DNA of 64,000 nt from Deltaproteobacteria bacterium (GTDB lineage Bacteria; Myxococcota; UBA727; VGSZ01): the NCBI GenBank assembly GCA_020850995.1, contig JADZDP010000257.1:23431-87430 (forward strand). The letters are read 5' to 3'. Below the pieces are notes generated by a model. That model made no database searches. It was not told where the DNA came from and saw only the letters and a list, made by a program, of their open reading frames with translations. This document shows, piece after piece, positions 25,931 to 32,555 of this stretch. Each line of letters begins with the position of its first letter. Position 1 is the stretch's first letter. The position numbers and the translations under genes are program-made.

Positions 25931-27498
25931 CGAGCGGCCCCATGAAGAGCGCGACCGAGATTGGCGGCGTGTCGCCGGTGGACCTGCACGAGCTGCCCGT
26001 GGTCAAGACCACGCCGCTCGCCGACATCAAGGGCGTGGTAGAGCGCGCGCGCGCCGCGCAGCCCGCGTGGGAGGCGCTCGGCTTCGAAGGGCGCGCCGCG
26101 CTCATGAAGCGCGCCTGTCGGCTCCTGCTCGAACGCCGCGAGCAATTCGGCGCCCTCATCCGCGACGAGGCCGGCAAGCAGCCGGCGCATGCGCAGATGC
26201 ACGAGGCCATCGGGCCCCTCGAATACGTGTCGGGCTGGATCAAGGTGGCGCGCCCGCACCTTAAGCCGAAGCGCCTCCCCATCAACCCGGTGGCCATGCC
26301 GGGCAAGAGCGCGCACACCGAGCTCATCGCGCGCGGCGTGGTCGGCATCATCGCGCCCTGGAACTACCCGCTCGGCGTGTACTTCAAGCCGAGCTTGCCC
26401 GCGCTCTTGTCGGGCAACGCGGTTGTGCTCAAGCCCTCGGAGTACTCGCCGCGCACCGGCGCCTTGTTTGCGCAGCTGTTGAGCGAGGTGCTGCCGCGTG
26501 ACGTCGTGCAGGTGGCGCAGGGCGGGCGCGACGTGGGCGCCGAGCTCATTCGCGCCGGCATCGACGCGCTCTCGTTCACCGGCTCACCCGTGGGCGGTCG
26601 CGCGGTGCTCAAGGCCTGCGCCGAGCAGATGATCCCCTGCAGCGTCGAGCTCGGCGGCAAGGACGCGGCCATCGTGCTTGCCGACTGCGACTTCGAGCGC
26701 ACCGTGCTCGGCGTGCTCAACTGGGGCATCCACAATAGCGGGCAGGATTGCGGTTCCATCGAGCGCGTCTACGTCGTCGAGGAGATCGCCGATCGCTTCG
26801 TGGAGGCGCTCGGCCGCGCCGCCGCGCGCATCAAGGTGCCGAGCAAGCCCGGCGAGGCCGAGGGCGCCGACATCGGCCCGCTCTCGAACCCCATGCAGCT
26901 CGGCATCGTCGAGGAGCACGTCGCCGACGCCCTCGCCAAGGGCGCCAAGGTGGTGGCCGGCGGTAAGAAGCCGGGCATCGGCTGCTGGTACGAGGCCACC
27001 ATCCTCGATCGCTGCACGCACCAGATGCGCGTGGTCAACGAGGAGACCTTCGGCCCCGTGCTCGCGGTGGTGCGCGTGCAAGACGTCGACGAGGCCATCC
27101 GCTTGGCCAACGACTCTCGCTACGGCTTGAACGCCTCCCTGTGGACGCGCGACCTCGAGCGCGGCGAAGCGCTCGCGCGCCGCCTGCAAGCGGGCACCGT
27201 GTTCATCAACAACCACGCGCTCACCGGCGCCATGCCCTTTGCGCCGTGGACGGGCGTGAAGGACACGGGCTACGGCGTGGCCAACAGCGAGCATTCGCTG
27301 CACACCTTCACGCGCCCGCGCACCATCTTCGTCGACCGCGGGCACGCGCCCGACCCCTGGTGGCTGTCGGCCGACGCGCTCTTGGGTGAGCTGGCCGAGC
27401 GCTTGGCCAAGGCGCAGCTCGGGCAGCTGGCGGCGGCGCTGAAGGTGCCGTCGATCATGCGGGCGCGGAAGAAGAAGTTGCTGGAGCTGGTGCGCTGA
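25927..27498 (+). CDS. NAD(P)-dependent aldehyde dehydrogenase
   Basis: A 523-residue cytoplasmic enzyme. The family order is complete: IIAPWNYPLGVYFKPSLPAL and VVLKPSEYSPRTG in the cofactor domain, SFTGSPVGGRAVL at the NAD loop, catalytic Glu in VELGGKDAAIVL, catalytic Cys in NSGQDCGSIERV, and EETFGPVLAVVRV towards the end. It oxidises an aldehyde to the acid; the substrate is not predictable. The ATG overlaps the dipeptidase-like stop (ATGA), making this the last gene of a four-gene coupled run starting at 21151. If the PLP enzyme is an aldolase, this could oxidise the aldehyde it releases (inference). Confidence 0.93.
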   Translation: MTSGPMKSATEIGGVSPVDLHELPVVKTTPLADIKGVVERARAAQPAWEALGFEGRAALMKRACRLLLERREQFGALIRDEAGKQPAHAQMHEAIGPLEYVSGWIKVARPHLKPKRLPINPVAMPGKSAHTELIARGVVGIIAPWNYPLGVYFKPSLPALLSGNAVVLKPSEYSPRTGALFAQLLSEVLPRDVVQVAQGGRDVGAELIRAGIDALSFTGSPVGGRAVLKACAEQMIPCSVELGGKDAAIVLADCDFERTVLGVLNWGIHNSGQDCGSIERVYVVEEIADRFVEALGRAAARIKVPSKPGEAEGADIGPLSNPMQLGIVEEHVADALAKGAKVVAGGKKPGIGCWYEATILDRCTHQMRVVNEETFGPVLAVVRVQDVDEAIRLANDSRYGLNASLWTRDLERGEALARRLQAGTVFINNHALTGAMPFAPWTGVKDTGYGVANSEHSLHTFTRPRTIFVDRGHAPDPWWLSADALLGELAERLAKAQLGQLAAALKVPSIMRARKKKLLELVR

Positions 27499-27513
27499 CG
27501 CGAGTGGACAGCC

Positions 27514-27543
27514 TCACTGCGATCGCACTCACTGCGATCGCAC
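27514..27543. repeat. 15-bp tandem duplication across a stop codon
   Basis: Two exact 15-bp copies, 27514-27528 and 27529-27543 (TCACTGCGATCGCAC). On the minus strand each encodes Val-Arg-Ser-Gln-stop, so the FGE-like gene ends in the first copy met and the second copy lies just beyond its stop. Confidence 0.9.
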
Positions 27544-28242
27544 ACAGCGAAAGCCCAAGCCGCCCTCACGATAGGTCTCCCGCACCGGCAAGCGCTGCGA
27601 CGCGCGCATGTGCCAGGTGTCGAGTCCGTAGTCTTTGACCACGACGTAGCGCGGATCGCTCGCAGCCACGGGGGTCACGGTCCACTCGCTGACGTTGCCC
27701 GCCATGTCGAGTGCGCCGAAGGGGCTCGCGCCGACGGCGTGTGTGCCGACGAGGTCCGGCACCGCGCCGCACTGGGGGAGCGCAACCGTGGCGCACGAGG
27801 GCGCCTCATCGCCCCAGGGGTAGGTGCGGCCGTCGGCGCCGCGCGCGGCGTACTCCCACTCGTCCTCCGTGGGAACGCGCGCGCCACGCCACGCGCAGAA
27901 GCGCCGCGCGTCGTCGAGGTCGACGCAGGTGATCGGCAGGTCCCGTCGCGCCGACGACCACGTGCCCGCGCACGATGGGGTGGGCGCAGCGCAGCGCCCC
28001 GCGTCGACGCACGCGGCGTACGCAAGCACCGTGACCTCGGTGCGATCGATGCCGAAGGGCGCGATCCGCACGGTCCTCGGCGGCTCGTCCGCGCAGGCGG
28101 CGTCGCGCTCGGGGCGGCAGCCGAGCGTCACCTCTGCGGGCGGGACCACAACCTCGAGGGCTGGGCGCGCGCCACAAGCGCCTGCGAGCGCGAGCACGCC
28201 AACGACCAACGCGCCTCGCAAGCGCGCGCACCGCGTCGTCAT
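27529..28242 (-). CDS. FGE-sulfatase-domain lipoprotein
   Basis: A 237-residue protein with a lipoprotein signal (LVVGVLALAGAC). Residues about 35-235 form an FGE-sulfatase (SUMF1-type) domain: GCRPERDAACADEPPRTV, FGIDRTEVTVLAYAACVDAG, LPITCVDLDDARRFCAWRG, VPTEDEWEYAARG, YPWGDEAPSC, DMAGNVSEWT and the closing GGLGFRCVRSQ. The paired active-site cysteines of true formylglycine-generating enzymes are not evident, so it may be a binding or structural member, as is common in myxobacteria. It overlaps the methyltransferase stop by 4 bp and carries a tandem 15-bp duplication at its own stop. Confidence 0.88.
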   Translation of the reverse strand: MTTRCARLRGALVVGVLALAGACGARPALEVVVPPAEVTLGCRPERDAACADEPPRTVRIAPFGIDRTEVTVLAYAACVDAGRCAAPTPSCAGTWSSARRDLPITCVDLDDARRFCAWRGARVPTEDEWEYAARGADGRTYPWGDEAPSCATVALPQCGAVPDLVGTHAVGASPFGALDMAGNVSEWTVTPVAASDPRYVVVKDYGLDTWHMRASQRLPVRETYREGGLGFRCVRSQ

Positions 28243-29027
28243 GGGGACGTCCCCACCACGCCGAACACGCGGTGGCGCGACACCACCGGCTCGGGGAAGC
28301 GCGCCGCGAGCAACGACTGCAACTCGGCGTCGAACGCGTCGATGCCGTCATTCGGCAACGCGAGCACGCCGTTGCAGGCCCGGAAGCGCCCGCGCCACCC
28401 CTCGTGGGTGAAGCTCACCGCGAGATCGAATTCGAAGCTCTCGACGTCGACGAAGCCAGCGTCGCGCAGGTCGCCTTCCCACCGCGGGTGGCGGCCGTCG
28501 CTGCCTGCCATGGTCCACGCGGGATTGTGGCGCAGCACCAGCTCCTCGGTGGCGGCACCGACGCTGCCGGGCTCGGGCAGGTACGAAAAGTGCGCGATGA
28601 GCAGGCGGCCGCCGGGCACGAGCACGCGGCGGGCCTCCGCGGCGGCGCGCGCGCGATCGAACCAATGCCAGCACTGCCCAGCGCTCACCACGTCGAACGC
28701 GTGATTCGACTGCCCTGTCTCCTCTGCCGAGGCTTGCACCCAGCGCACCGACAGCGTCGATGCGACGGCGAGGCGCTCTGCCTCGGCGAGCATGGGCGCG
28801 GAAGGATCGAGGCCAACGACATCGGCGCCGCGCTCGGCGAAGCCGCGCGCCAGCGTGCCCGTGCCGGTGCCGACGTCGAGCACGCGCTGACCCGGCGTGC
28901 CGACGTTGAACGCGCGCACGCGATCGAAGAACGCGCGGGGGAAGCCCGGCCGATGCCGTGCATAGTCCCGCGCGCTGCGGCCGAAGTCCGAGCCCGGCGC
29001 GCTGCCAACCAGGCGCACAGCGCTCAC
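28239..29027 (-). CDS. SAM-dependent class I methyltransferase
   Basis: A 262-residue protein with a GTG start at 29027, 4 bp after the stop of the upstream gene. Residues about 15-140 hold a methyltransferase type-11 domain: motif I VLDVGTGTGTLARGFAERG, acidic loop GLDPSAPMLAEAE, ASAEETG, FDVVSAGQCWHWF and the post-motif LVPGGRLLIAHF. This matches the yeast Tmt1/ubiE-like small-molecule methyltransferases (DYARHRPGFPRAFFDRV at the front). The substrate is unknown. Middle gene of a three-gene operon running from 29511 to 27529. Confidence 0.9.
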   Translation of the reverse strand: MSAVRLVGSAPGSDFGRSARDYARHRPGFPRAFFDRVRAFNVGTPGQRVLDVGTGTGTLARGFAERGADVVGLDPSAPMLAEAERLAVASTLSVRWVQASAEETGQSNHAFDVVSAGQCWHWFDRARAAAEARRVLVPGGRLLIAHFSYLPEPGSVGAATEELVLRHNPAWTMAGSDGRHPRWEGDLRDAGFVDVESFEFDLAVSFTHEGWRGRFRACNGVLALPNDGIDAFDAELQSLLAARFPEPVVSRHRVFGVVGTSP

Positions 29028-29031
29028 CGTG

Positions 29032-29511
29032 TCACACGATCTGGATCTTCTGCTCGAACTCCGGGTCGAAGGGCGATCCCTTGACGTCGACGATCACCTT
29101 GACGAACGCCTCCACCTGCGGCTGCATGGCGCCGAAGCCATACGACGAGTGCAGGTACTTGCGGATGTCGAGGTCGTGGATGAGGAAGGTCGCCTCCATC
29201 GTGTCGCCGGCCTTCATGTTGTACGGGAAGGTGTACGGCGCGCCGATGATCTGGTTCTTCTCGTCGTTGACGTCTTCGGCGTGCATGGTGCCGAGCGTGC
29301 CGTCCTTCTCGGGCCAGCGCGTGCGGAACTGCGCCAGGTGGCGCAACACCGTGCAGTCTTTCTCGGCCGTGATGCGGTAACGGCCCTTCACCACGCTGTC
29401 AGTGATGGGGAGCTGCGCGTTGGCGGGGCTCTGGCGCTCGATGTCGAGGAACTCGACCTTCACCATCGACGCGCCGCCAGCGAAGTTCTTGACCTTGTCG
29501 AGGAATCCCAT
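29032..29511 (-). CDS. Small cytosolic protein, possibly Spo0M/arrestin-like
   Basis: A 159-residue protein; ATG 29511 gives MGFLDKVKNFAGG. There is no signal or membrane segment. The N-terminal amphipathic helix followed by all-beta segments (MVKVEFLDIERQSPANA, VVKGRYRITAEKDCTVLRH, AGDTMEATFLIHDLDIRKY, QVEAFVKVIVDVKGSPFD) is reminiscent of the arrestin-like fold of Spo0M-type proteins. This is a fold impression, not a firm match. First gene of the operon with the methyltransferase and FGE-like lipoprotein; repeat copy D lies 162 bp upstream of its start. Confidence 0.7.
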   Translation of the reverse strand: MGFLDKVKNFAGGASMVKVEFLDIERQSPANAQLPITDSVVKGRYRITAEKDCTVLRHLAQFRTRWPEKDGTLGTMHAEDVNDEKNQIIGAPYTFPYNMKAGDTMEATFLIHDLDIRKYLHSSYGFGAMQPQVEAFVKVIVDVKGSPFDPEFEQKIQIV

Positions 29512-29672
29512 GGTGCCGACCTCCTGGCGCGCACCAGTAGCACAGGGCCCGCGCCATTCACGTGCGGCGGTCACAGCGCGCCACGACGCGCAACTGGTCG
29601 TGCCGGCTTCGACCGGCCGCGCGGTTCGCGCGCGGTCCCTTTGCTTGCGACGTGAACCCCGGCAGCGCATCC

Positions 29673-29834
29673 AACCCTTGAGCTCACTTGAATCTGCACG
29701 GATCCGCGAAGGGCATGGACACGAGATCAAGGAGCAGCGGAGGGCCATCCCCGTCGGGATGGACCGAGCACGCGACGCAGAGATCGTGGCCAGGACCAAG
29801 CGAAGCGGTGCAGATTCAAGGGAGCTCAGGGGTT
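29673..29834 (-). repeat. 162-bp structured repeat, copy D (arms re-sequenced but still paired)
   Basis: Minus-strand copy with the same length and conserved blocks (on the minus strand TTGGTCCTGGCCACGATC, CTGCGTCGCGT, TGCTCCTTG), but wholly different paired parts. The arms are 29673-29699 (begins AACCCTTGAGCTC) and 29808-29834 (ends GAGCTCAGGGGTT): 25 of 27 positions are Watson-Crick pairs, plus one G-T. The hairpin is CCATCCC (29745-29751) with GGGATGG (29756-29762), unlike the GCGTACC stem of the others. It lies between divergent genes and ends 18 bp from the start at 29853. Confidence 0.88.
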
Positions 29835-29852
29835 AAGCGGCTGGAGGCTTTC

Positions 29853-30500
29853 ATGCTCAAGAAGATCCTGATCGGTGTTGCGGTGATCGTGGCCCTGTTC
29901 CTTACCGTGGTCGCGACGAGACCCGCCACCTACCACGTGGAGCGCTCGCTCACCGTGCAGGCGCCACCGCCGCTGGTGCACGCCATCGTCAGCGACATGA
30001 GCCGCTTCGCGAGCTACTCGCCCTGGCAGAAGCTCGACCCGCAGATGAAGACCACCATCTCCACGCCGAGCACTGGCGTTGGCGCGAGCTACGCGTGGGA
30101 CTCCACCAAGGACGAGGCGGGCGCCGGCTCGATGACCATCGCGATGCTGGAGCCAAACGCCAAGGTCGTGCAGGACCTCACGTTCCTCAAGCCCTTCGCG
30201 TCGCAGGCGAAGGTGACCTTCACCACCGTGGCCGAGGGAACCGGCACCAAGGTCACCTGGGCAATGGACGGCGACAACGGCTTCTTGGGCAAGATGATGG
30301 GCCTGTTCATGGACATGGACACCATGCTCGGCAAAGACTTCGACGAGGGGCTCCAGAACCTCTCGCGCGTCTCCCTTGAGGAGGTCACTGCTGCCGCCGA
30401 GAGGAGCGCCGCGTCGGTGGCAGGTGCTCCCCCCGGCACCGCGCCGGCGGCACCGGTGGATGCGGCCGCGCAGCCCGCGCCCGGGGCCGGCAAGGGCTGA
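29853..30500 (+). CDS. SRPBCC-fold (polyketide cyclase/START-like) protein
   Basis: A 215-residue protein; ATG 29853 is preceded by CTGGAGG. An N-terminal hydrophobic helix (ILIGVAVIVALFLTVVAT) is likely a signal anchor. Residues about 28-175 are SRPBCC-like: YHVERSLTVQAPPPLVHAIV, FASYSPWQKLDPQMKTT, a beta-rich middle, and a C-terminal amphipathic helix GKDFDEGLQNLSRVSLEEV. The fold makes a pocket for a hydrophobic ligand; the ligand is unknown. The tail is Ala/Pro-rich. Its start is 18 bp from repeat copy D, so the element may sit in its 5' leader. Confidence 0.82.
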   Translation: MLKKILIGVAVIVALFLTVVATRPATYHVERSLTVQAPPPLVHAIVSDMSRFASYSPWQKLDPQMKTTISTPSTGVGASYAWDSTKDEAGAGSMTIAMLEPNAKVVQDLTFLKPFASQAKVTFTTVAEGTGTKVTWAMDGDNGFLGKMMGLFMDMDTMLGKDFDEGLQNLSRVSLEEVTAAAERSAASVAGAPPGTAPAAPVDAAAQPAPGAGKG

Positions 30501-30769
30501 ACGACTGGCCGCTCGCCGCGGCGCCAACCGCCGGTAGCGCTGCGGCTCACGTCGTCGCCGTGCCATGCACGGCGGTGCGCGGGCCGCGCGGCCCGTCCGC
30601 ACCGAGGTTGGCAACGGTCGCCTCACCACCGGGTGCTCGCGGGCGACGGCTCTCTCGGCGATCTCGCGCATGGCACCGAGCCTGTCCCTGACCTGGAATC
30701 GCCGACTGCCCGCCGGGGCGAGCGCGTCTGTACGGCCGCGACGATCAGCGCGCGCGCCGCCGAGGGCGC
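30501..30769. other. Intergenic region with strong nested hairpin at 30573-30604
   Basis: A 269-bp gap between same-strand genes. It holds a long hairpin: CGGTGCG (30573-30579) with CGCACCG (30598-30604) enclosing the perfect 16-bp palindrome CGGGCCGCGCGGCCCG (30580-30595). A smaller stem CCGTGC/GCACGG directly precedes it. There is no T-run. It could terminate the SRPBCC transcript or be a protein-binding site. It does not match the 162-bp repeat family. No gene seen. Confidence 0.5.
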
Positions 30770-32452
30770 TTGAGCCTGCTGCGAGCGGCGGCTACAGCAC
30801 GCGCTGTGTCTGGCTTCGAGCGCGTGCATCTTTGGATCGGACGTGCGCTCGGCGTCGCGCTGTTCGCCGCAGTCGTCTACGTACGGCTCACGCTCGCCGA
30901 CGGGCATGCGCACATCGGTTGGGACGGCGGGCTCTACTTCGACGTCGCGCAGAACCTGCAGGCCGGTCGTGGGCTGACCATCGACGCCTCGATCTACCAC
31001 CACGGCTTCCGATTCTTCCCGCACCCGACCTCGCTCTACCCGCTCTGGCCCATGGTGCTGAGCGTCGCGCTGAGCGTCCTGTCGACGCAGGCTGCGGCAA
31101 CGACCTTCCCAATGGCGCTGTCGCTGCTTGCCCTCGCGCTGGCGTGGGTCTGGGGGCGCCGTATCCTGCCGCCGCCGGCGCTTCCCCTCGGTTTGCATGG
31201 CGGGCACCTGGCGCTCGCTATCTTCGGCCTGCACCTGGACTTCGCGCAGTTCTGCACCACACCCAACACCGAGTCCCTCGCGTTTCTCCTGCTGTTCGCT
31301 TCCCTGCTCCGCGCTGATCGCCTGTTCCTCCGCATGGGAGTCCGGGACGGCGTCGAGGTCGGGCTGTGGTGCGGAGCGTTGTTCCTCACCCGCAGCCAGA
31401 TGCTGCCGTCGATGCTCGCCGTCGTCGCCACGATGCCCGTCTTCTGGTTGCTCGGCCGCGGCAAGCACGCACTCGCGTTCATCGCGGCAGCGACCGCGGC
31501 GTTCGCGGCGACCTTCGCACCCATGCAGTGGTGGATGTCCACCTTCCTCGAGGATCCGTCGATCGCCAGCTACATCGAGTTCGGGCGCGCGCGTGTGCCG
31601 ACCGCGATGTCACCCATCGATCAGATCGCGCCGCACCCAGGGCTCTCGAGCCGACTCATGGGGATCGCCCACGGGGTCGAGGTCGCTATGGATCCCGCGA
31701 AGGGCTACTGGGTGTACTTCGAGGGCTTTGCGCTGACCCTCCCGCTTGCGCTGCTGGTAGGAGTGGCCTGGCTCATCGTGCGGCGCGGTGACGGAGTGCG
31801 TGCGCTGCGCGCTCATTTCCGCGACGCCCGCACCCACGGCACCGTGTGGGGCATCGTCACGGCGCTCGGCAGCTTCGCGCTCTTGCACGTCGCGCAGCGC
31901 GAGAGCGATCAGTGGTGGTTCGGCAACCGCCACGCCATGGCCGCCGGCCTGCTGTTCTGCTTCTGCGGCGTGGTGCTCGCGCGTGCGTTCCGCTGGTTGC
32001 GATGGCCCACCGCCATCGCACTGATCGTCGCGACCGCCAGCCTCGCCGACCAAGCCGTCGACCACGCCAAGAAAGTCGCGCCGATGCCGCCGCTCGCCGA
32101 CTACAACCTGCGCTTGGTTCGCTGGCTCGAGCGCGAGGCGCAGCAGAACGGTGGCACGCTCGTGGTCGGCATCGCGTCCCAGGAGGCGCGCTCGATGGCG
32201 TGGCGGGTCCCCGGCGTCGGCATGCATGCGATCTCGAAGTACACGCGTTACGAGGACTTGTTGGTGATGACGCGCGATCTCGGCGCCAAGTACCTGGTGT
32301 TCCGCGATCCCGCGCCGCAACGCATGGTTCGGGACCCACGCTTCGCGCATGACTTCACCCTGGTGGGCCCCGTCAAGGTGTCTCGATCGCGCTCGTTCGT
32401 GGTCTACGCACCCACCCGCCCGCCCGAGGGCGTGGCCCCACCCTCACCCTGA
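30770..32452 (+). CDS. Multi-pass membrane protein, GT-C glycosyltransferase-like
   Basis: A 560-residue protein. The TTG at 30770 follows CGAGGG; it is the only start giving the first helix (ALGVALFAAVVYVRLTL) a normal N-terminal segment. About ten transmembrane helices follow, then a soluble C-terminal 110 residues. The first extracytoplasmic loop HIGWDGGLYFDVAQNLQAG followed by FFPHPTSLYPLWPMV resembles the Asp-containing first loop and following Pro-rich motif of lipid-sugar transferases of the PMT/ArnT superfamily. The sugar and acceptor are unknown. On the same strand as the next gene, 103 bp apart. Confidence 0.75.
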   Translation: MSLLRAAATARAVSGFERVHLWIGRALGVALFAAVVYVRLTLADGHAHIGWDGGLYFDVAQNLQAGRGLTIDASIYHHGFRFFPHPTSLYPLWPMVLSVALSVLSTQAAATTFPMALSLLALALAWVWGRRILPPPALPLGLHGGHLALAIFGLHLDFAQFCTTPNTESLAFLLLFASLLRADRLFLRMGVRDGVEVGLWCGALFLTRSQMLPSMLAVVATMPVFWLLGRGKHALAFIAAATAAFAATFAPMQWWMSTFLEDPSIASYIEFGRARVPTAMSPIDQIAPHPGLSSRLMGIAHGVEVAMDPAKGYWVYFEGFALTLPLALLVGVAWLIVRRGDGVRALRAHFRDARTHGTVWGIVTALGSFALLHVAQRESDQWWFGNRHAMAAGLLFCFCGVVLARAFRWLRWPTAIALIVATASLADQAVDHAKKVAPMPPLADYNLRLVRWLEREAQQNGGTLVVGIASQEARSMAWRVPGVGMHAISKYTRYEDLLVMTRDLGAKYLVFRDPAPQRMVRDPRFAHDFTLVGPVKVSRSRSFVVYAPTRPPEGVAPPSP

Positions 32453-32555
32453 GGGGGCCTCGGCCGCTGATCGCCCCGGTGATCGGGCAGTGAGCCCTCC
32501 GGCGTAGAGCCTGACGCTACTTGTGCGGAGCTTCACGCGTGGGAGAGTTGCGTTC

